A stretch of 20,184 nt of DNA from JAPLCX01 sp964460305 (GTDB lineage: Bacteria; Auribacterota; Tritonobacteria; UBA1439). The stretch is from NCBI GenBank assembly GCA_964460305.1, contig CAYWRA010000044.1:1-20184 (forward strand). The letters are read 5' to 3'. Below are positions 15,733-20,184 of the stretch, piece by piece. Each line of letters begins with the position of its first letter. Within the stretch, counting starts at the first letter, position 1. The position numbers and the translations under genes are program-made. A model generated the notes under the pieces. It did not search any database. It saw only the letters and a list, made by a program, of their open reading frames with translations, and had not been told where the DNA came from.

Positions 15733-17166
15733 CTATGCCACAGGCCTTCCAAATTTAGAGAGGAGTCCGCACGCAACGCGGATATCTCGCCAGATCCTTC
15801 CGAGCCCCCCCCGCCGGCAAAGCCTGCGGAGAATGTAGGCTGGCCTGAAATAGAATCTGAGATACGCCTTGCGAAGGTGCTTTTCTATAATTTTGTGCGG
15901 AAGTGTGCCCTCGGATGAAGGATGGAACGCGTCGAATCCGCGCCATCCCACTGTAATACGATCTCTCTCTTTCTGGTAGAGTTCGGTACCAGGATATGGG
16001 GTTGCGATATTAAAGGAGGCATAATCCGCTTTCAACCTCTTCGCAAGAGAAATTGTCTTTTCCATCGAGTCAACCGTCTCCGCGGGGCATCCGAGCATGA
16101 AGAATGCGGCTGTCTCAATGCCGCACATCCTCGTCTCATCGAAGGCCTTCACGGCCTGCTCGACCGTGATCCCCTTCTTAAGTCCATCGAGTATTGCCTG
16201 GGCGCCGGACTCGACTCCGTACTGGATCTGGTAGCAGCCCGCTCTCTTCATCAGGCGCAGCAACTCGCCGTCAACCGTATCCACCCGCGAGAGGCAGATC
16301 CAGCCTGCGTCTATCCTCTTCTCCAGCATAAGATTGCATATATCCATCACCCGGGATCTCTTCAGGGTGAATGTATCATCCCAGAATCCCACATCGCGTA
16401 TGCCGTATCTATTTACGATTTGCTCGATCTCAGCGACCACATTGGCTGCCGATCGCATACGGCACTTATTCCCATTGTACAGGCGCGTCGCACAGAATAC
16501 GCACGGGTAGGGACAGCCCCTCGAGGTAATCATGATCGTAAAATTATCCGTTCTCGCAAATGGTATCGAATATCCGTACCTCGCCGTCAGATCACGCGCG
16601 GGGAAGGGCAGGGAATCGATATCATCAAGTAACCGGCGCGGCGGATTCACCCTGACGCTTCCTCCCTCTTTATAGGCAAGGCCCAGGATCGCTCCGAGGT
16701 CTTTCGACGAGTTCATGACTTCGACCAGCTCCGCGACGGTGAGTTCGGGTTCGCCCCTGACAGCATAGTCGATGCACGATTGCGTGAGTACATCTTCGGC
16801 AAGATAACTGACGTGGGCGCCGACGGCCACCAGCCGGAGCCGCGGGAGAAACAGTTTGGCTTTCTGGAGAAGACCGCAATCGTACTCGAGGGTCGATGTG
16901 CCGGTGGCGAATAACAAGAGATCGGGTATCGTTTCCTTGAGATAACCAAGGAAACGCTCCTCTCCCATTCGAGATACCACACAGTCAACCAGATCCACAC
17001 TGCAGTCGGATCTGCTTCTAAGCAGCGAGCCTATGTACATGAGCCCGAGCGGCGGAAGCGCGTAGTTTGCCTTTGAGGTAATGCTGGCGCATCTGGCGAG
17101 GGCGGCGTCCGTCTGCACGCCGTAATGCCCCTTCTCTATCGGGAGTACTGCGAGGAGAGCTTTCAT
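15733..17166 (-). CDS. Radical SAM protein with B12-binding-type N-terminal domain
   Basis: A 477-residue BchE-like protein. The N-terminal 150 residues fit a cobalamin-binding-type fold, but there is no DxHxxG, and the usual GG is reduced to VGAHVS. The radical SAM core has GCPYPCVFC with C218/C222/C225, then WDDTFTLKRSR, YGVESGAQAIL and FMLGCPAET. The end carries RKAYLRFYFRPAYILRRL, shared with the two other radical SAM proteins of this window. It is closest by eye to the gene at 6790-8217: both have GITVxQxVxAF after the YGxESG motif, and a YPGTxxY motif. The reaction is unknown; modification of a glycan or lipid carrier is inferred from context. Its ATG overlaps the stop of the upstream GT2 gene (ATGA at 17163-17166), indicating translational coupling. 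Confidence 0.88.
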   Translation of the reverse strand: MKALLAVLPIEKGHYGVQTDAALARCASITSKANYALPPLGLMYIGSLLRSRSDCSVDLVDCVVSRMGEERFLGYLKETIPDLLLFATGTSTLEYDCGLLQKAKLFLPRLRLVAVGAHVSYLAEDVLTQSCIDYAVRGEPELTVAELVEVMNSSKDLGAILGLAYKEGGSVRVNPPRRLLDDIDSLPFPARDLTARYGYSIPFARTDNFTIMITSRGCPYPCVFCATRLYNGNKCRMRSAANVVAEIEQIVNRYGIRDVGFWDDTFTLKRSRVMDICNLMLEKRIDAGWICLSRVDTVDGELLRLMKRAGCYQIQYGVESGAQAILDGLKKGITVEQAVKAFDETRMCGIETAAFFMLGCPAETVDSMEKTISLAKRLKADYASFNIATPYPGTELYQKERDRITVGWRGFDAFHPSSEGTLPHKIIEKHLRKAYLRFYFRPAYILRRLCRRGGLGRIWRDIRVACGLLSKFGRPVA

Positions 17167-17855
17167 CTTGCAACCTTGTATCTCTTACGCAATCTCCACA
17201 CGATCAGGGACTTCAGGTTCTTCCATCCGTCCCTCCAGGCATGGAGTTTGACACTGCCTGTCCTTGTAAAGTATCCGATGGGGATTTCAGCGCATTTAAA
17301 CCCGGGATTGAGAAAAGTGCCGATCTTGATTTCTTCCGAGAAGGCCATGCCGTCGCTCGCGGGAGACACAAGGTCCAGCACGCTCCGCCTGAACACCCAC
17401 ATGCCCGATTGAGAATCGTTGATTTTTAGACCAAAGAGTATGGCCGCCGCCGAGGTCAGGATTATATTTCCGAGATAATTTTTCATATGCATCGATTTCC
17501 AGTCACGGAGCGGGAAGCGGCTGCCTGAAATAAAATCAAGCTCGTTCTCCACCAGCAATCCGGCGAGTTTTACAATATCCTCGATCTGGTAACTTCCATC
17601 CCCATCCATGGTTCCGATGATGTCACCACGCGCGTGCGCCAGTCCGGTTTTGTAGGCCCTCCCGTAGCCTTTTCTCGCCTCGAACACCACTCTCGCGCCA
17701 TGCGCCCTCGCAATATCACCAGAGCCATCAGTAGAGTTATTATCCACAACGAGCACCTCATCCACCTCATGGTGCACGTGCTGCAATAGCATGGCGATTC
17801 CATGCCGCTCGTTGTAACAGGGGATAACTATCGAAAGCGTGCTATTCCTGATCAT
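17163..17855 (-). CDS. GT2 glycosyltransferase, polyprenyl-phosphate mannose synthase-like, without membrane anchor
   Basis: A 230-residue GT-A glycosyltransferase. IVIPCYNE at 9-16, VVDNNSTDGS at 36-45 and MDGDGSY with the DxD at 84-86 are the nucleotide-sugar and metal-binding marks of the DPM1-type subgroup. SGSRF, SQSGMWVFRR and EIPIGYFTRTG follow as expected. It lacks the C-terminal transmembrane helices found in the other GT2 of this window, so it is probably a peripheral membrane enzyme like short DPM1 forms. It likely charges polyprenyl phosphate with a sugar for the GT-C proteins of the same operon. ATG 17855 is supported by GGTGGAAG just upstream. It starts 25 nt after the preceding radical SAM gene and overlaps the next one by 4 nt. 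Confidence 0.9.
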   Translation of the reverse strand: MIRNSTLSIVIPCYNERHGIAMLLQHVHHEVDEVLVVDNNSTDGSGDIARAHGARVVFEARKGYGRAYKTGLAHARGDIIGTMDGDGSYQIEDIVKLAGLLVENELDFISGSRFPLRDWKSMHMKNYLGNIILTSAAAILFGLKINDSQSGMWVFRRSVLDLVSPASDGMAFSEEIKIGTFLNPGFKCAEIPIGYFTRTGSVKLHAWRDGWKNLKSLIVWRLRKRYKVAR

Positions 17856-17880
17856 CGTCTTCCACCCGTCATTGCGGGAA

Positions 17881-19281
17881 TTAATGGGTAAGGATATTCC
17901 TCACCAGATCAATCCCATTACTCAGCAGTTCTGCAAACTGATGCCATGTGGTTATTCCGGCTATCCTCTGAAGCAGATACCGCGGTCTAAGGTAAAAGCG
18001 CACTACCGCGGCGCGTTTAAGCCGCGCTATCTCTACTGATGAGAGACATGTTGAACCAAAACTGATACGGCCGCCCGAATGATCCATGTTCAGATCGCTC
18101 TCCCTGATAATCCCGGCTTTGATTGCTTCCGCCCTGAATTCCGTGTACGGTCTCGGGACGGCAATGTTGAACGACGCAAAGTCACATCCTGACTCCCTCG
18201 CGAATCGAATTGTCTCTCGAGACGATTCCAATGTATCGAAGATCCCCCCGAGAATAAAGGTCCCCACCGTGTCGATCCCCTTGCTCCGGCAGAGCGCAAA
18301 TGTCTCTCGAATCTTTCTCCGTGTAATTCCCTTTCGGTATCTATGCAGGATTTCATCATCGCCCGATTCCACGCCGAACATGATCGTGTGGCATCCCGCA
18401 CGCTTAAAAAGGCCGAGCATCTCGTCATCCACGCAATCAACCCTCGAATAACAGGACCAGTGGAATCCGTATTTCCTCTCAATCATCATCGCGCACAGTC
18501 TCTTGCGCTCTTCCCGGGGGACGCCAAAAGTAAAATCGAAAAACAGGATTTCCGGAATGTCCAGGCTCTTTACATAATCCAGCTCCCTCGCCACATCTTC
18601 TGCAACGCGGTGCTTGAAAGGGATCTTATCTGCCACACAAAAGTAACAATGAAATGGACATCCGAAACTGGTAAGCACCGACGTCAGAGGAGCGCTTCTG
18701 CTAAACGGATTCCTATAGCGTTTGCCCTTGAAAAGATCGTGCATGGGGACGGGCAGAGAGAACGTTGCCTCGCGCGTGGCTTCTCTCCCCCGGTAATTAT
18801 AAACGGTATCCCCCCTTTTGAATGCCATGTTCACGATTGCTTGATCGTTTCCACCGAGGTAATTCACAATATCCCGATTTGTGAAATCAAAAAGGATGCC
18901 GTCGATCCAGTCTTCCTCTCCCATTATCTTTTCGTGAACGCCGAGGAATACGTCTCCGGACACTACAATCGGCATACCACAGCTTTCCTTGAGGCTTCGA
19001 AGAAACGTCTTGTCCGTATCCCACGAAACAATGCCGCAGAGGGCCACCACGCAGTCAGGGCGAAGTACTTCGATCTGTTCGATGGCGCGTGGCGCATCTA
19101 TCTTATCCGCAATGCAGTCGATGAAGAGGACGGCATTTCCCGCATCCCGCACTACGCCGCTCATGAAGAGCAGATCGAGGGGGGGAAACAGGTATGCCGA
19201 CTTGGTGGTCGCACTGCAGTAGTATCCGCGATTGCAGTCGCGCTTCCACGGCGGATGCAGAAGCAGGACTCTCTTTTTCAT
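17881..19281 (-). CDS. Radical SAM protein with degenerate B12-binding-type domain
   Basis: A 466-residue protein. The N-terminal domain looks like a cobalamin-binding fold but lacks both DxHxxG and the GG loop (SGDVFLG instead), so B12 binding is doubtful. The radical SAM core has GCPFHCYFC with C208/C212/C215, then FFDFTFGVPREE, FGVESGDDEIL and FILGGIFDT. The end has VRFYLRPRYLLQRI, matching the other two radical SAM proteins. It is the most diverged of the three: it has PRPYTEF where the others have YPGTxxY, and it has a distinctive N-terminal HPPWKRDCNRGYYCS. Its ATG overlaps the stop of the upstream GT9 gene (ATGA at 19278-19281), so it is translated with it. A frame of 351 codons on the opposite strand is a shadow. 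Confidence 0.88.
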   Translation of the reverse strand: MKKRVLLLHPPWKRDCNRGYYCSATTKSAYLFPPLDLLFMSGVVRDAGNAVLFIDCIADKIDAPRAIEQIEVLRPDCVVALCGIVSWDTDKTFLRSLKESCGMPIVVSGDVFLGVHEKIMGEEDWIDGILFDFTNRDIVNYLGGNDQAIVNMAFKRGDTVYNYRGREATREATFSLPVPMHDLFKGKRYRNPFSRSAPLTSVLTSFGCPFHCYFCVADKIPFKHRVAEDVARELDYVKSLDIPEILFFDFTFGVPREERKRLCAMMIERKYGFHWSCYSRVDCVDDEMLGLFKRAGCHTIMFGVESGDDEILHRYRKGITRRKIRETFALCRSKGIDTVGTFILGGIFDTLESSRETIRFARESGCDFASFNIAVPRPYTEFRAEAIKAGIIRESDLNMDHSGGRISFGSTCLSSVEIARLKRAAVVRFYLRPRYLLQRIAGITTWHQFAELLSNGIDLVRNILTH

Positions 19282-20184
19282 ATCCTTCCGCCATGGACAG
19301 CGGATTTCGCCATGAGTTCTATTTCACGGTCCGCTGCCTCGAATACCTCTCTAACCGCTATCTCTCTCAGGCACCTATTATCGAAAGGGCAATGGTAGTT
19401 CTTTGCATTGAACATATTGTGGCAGGGGCTGCAATAAATGCCCTTGTAAAACACGACGTGGCCTTCGCCCAGCGGACTATAGATAAGGGGGGTCTCGGGG
19501 CCGAAAAATGAGATGGTCTTCGTTCCGGCCGCCGCGGCGACGTGGAGGGGGCCGCTGTCATTCGTGATGACAAGGGCGCTCTTCTTGAGCAGCGCCACCA
19601 GTTCCATGAGCGTCAATCGGCCGGCTAAACTGACGACGTTCGGGCTGTCGATTGCACGTATCATTCCCTCCACATAAGCGGCTTCGTCGCCACTCCCGGT
19701 AAACACAAAACCAACGTTTTCATGCTTCCTGCTCAATCCACTCACCAACTCAACGAAACTAGCGGCCGGCCAGCGCCTCCTCTCGGAACCGATCTCCCCG
19801 GCGTTTGGGTTGATTGCCACCAGACGATCACGCCGTTTTCCAAATGCCTTCTCCAACTTTCCGTCAACGCTGCGCATCCATTCATCTCTCACCTCCAGCC
19901 GGGATGGCTCGATAGAGTTCTCCGGCTTCTCTTCACTCATTCCAAGAACCCTGGTGAGCTCCATGAAGGATTGCGCAACGTGACTGTACATGCTGTAAAA
20001 CACACGGTCGGTGAGCAGACGATTCCCCCTATACATCTTCGGAAGATAAAAACCAATTCTCCTCGGGATGCCAGAGAAATACATAAAGAGTAAACTGTAC
20101 TTCGAGAGGAACTCAAAATCGATGCCCATGGCGGGGCGGATCGTCCTCATGCGCCTCATCGCCTTTACCGTGTCGGCAAGGAAT
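19278..20184 (-). CDS. GT9 glycosyltransferase (LPS heptosyltransferase-type), N-terminus beyond the window
   Basis: The frame is open to the right edge; upstream of the internal Met at 20159 it still reads FLADTVKA, so the true start lies outside. About 300 residues are visible of a family that is usually around 350. The C-terminal nucleotide-sugar-binding half is clear: INPNAG, a Rossmann-like VGFVFTGSGDE, VVSLAGRLTLMEL, ITNDSGPLHVAAAAGT and FFGPETP. ADP-heptose:LPS heptosyltransferases such as WaaC/WaaF/RfaQ share these marks. A cysteine cluster CSPC...C...NRC near the end (243, 246, 257, 263 counted from that Met) is seen in a subset of the family. It probably adds a sugar to an LPS-type core in the cytoplasm. 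It is the first visible gene of the minus-strand operon. Confidence 0.88.
   Translation of the reverse strand, partial: FLADTVKAMRRMRTIRPAMGIDFEFLSKYSLLFMYFSGIPRRIGFYLPKMYRGNRLLTDRVFYSMYSHVAQSFMELTRVLGMSEEKPENSIEPSRLEVRDEWMRSVDGKLEKAFGKRRDRLVAINPNAGEIGSERRRWPAASFVELVSGLSRKHENVGFVFTGSGDEAAYVEGMIRAIDSPNVVSLAGRLTLMELVALLKKSALVITNDSGPLHVAAAAGTKTISFFGPETPLIYSPLGEGHVVFYKGIYCSPCHNMFNAKNYHCPFDNRCLREIAVREVFEAADREIELMAKSAVHGGRI

Noticed and set aside
18343..19398. 351-codon frame on the plus strand
   Set aside because: It lies antisense to the radical SAM gene at 17881-19281, whose protein has clear family motifs. The plus-strand translation shows no recognisable domain.

Overview
The window is a dense cell-surface glycan biosynthesis region from an uncultured Gram-negative bacterium, by eye about half GC. 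It encodes six large multi-pass membrane proteins of the GT-C glycosyltransferase type or resembling it, two GT2 sugar transferases, one GT9 (heptosyltransferase-type) enzyme, three radical SAM proteins with a B12-binding-type N-terminus, and one fusion of an F420-hydrogenase beta-subunit-like protein with a methyltransferase. The GT9 enzyme suggests an outer membrane with LPS or LOS. Clusters packed with radical SAM proteins and membrane glycosyltransferases, together with short CACAGAG- and TTCTGG-type intergenic repeats, recall metagenome genomes of Omnitrophota/Aureabacteria-like or related lineages. That assignment is impressionistic. There are no rRNA, tRNA or CRISPR features.

Left part (1-8217). 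A divergent pair of paralogous membrane proteins (27-1418 minus, 1651-3558 plus) shares a 232-nt intergenic region. The plus-strand run continues with a TTG-started polyprenyl-phosphate-sugar-synthase-like GT2 (3703-4536) behind an extended -10 promoter that overlaps an inverted repeat. Next, 2 nt downstream, is the FrhB-like/methyltransferase fusion (4539-6557), whose 3' end runs into a composite dispersed repeat (6513-6671). A radical SAM gene (6790-8217) closes the run.

Middle part (8276-12200). A 550-aa membrane protein lies on the minus strand. A scarred stretch follows: 9929-10589 holds a decayed integrase-core transposase remnant, and next to it is a GT39-type membrane glycosyltransferase gene (10590-12200) broken by one in-frame TAA codon.

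Right part (12332-20184, all minus strand, transcribed right to left). This looks like one operon: GT9 (cut by the window edge) -> radical SAM -> GT2 -> radical SAM -> YfhO-like membrane protein -> GT87-type membrane protein. The first three genes after the edge are tightly linked, with ATGA stop/start overlaps at two junctions. Its promoter is outside the window.

A coherent but unproven reading is that the GT2 enzymes charge polyprenyl phosphate with sugar at the cytoplasmic face, the membrane GT-C proteins use those donors on the outer face of the inner membrane, GT9 extends an LPS-type core, and the radical SAM and FrhB-methyltransferase proteins modify the sugar or lipid carrier. No gene symbol could be assigned with confidence.
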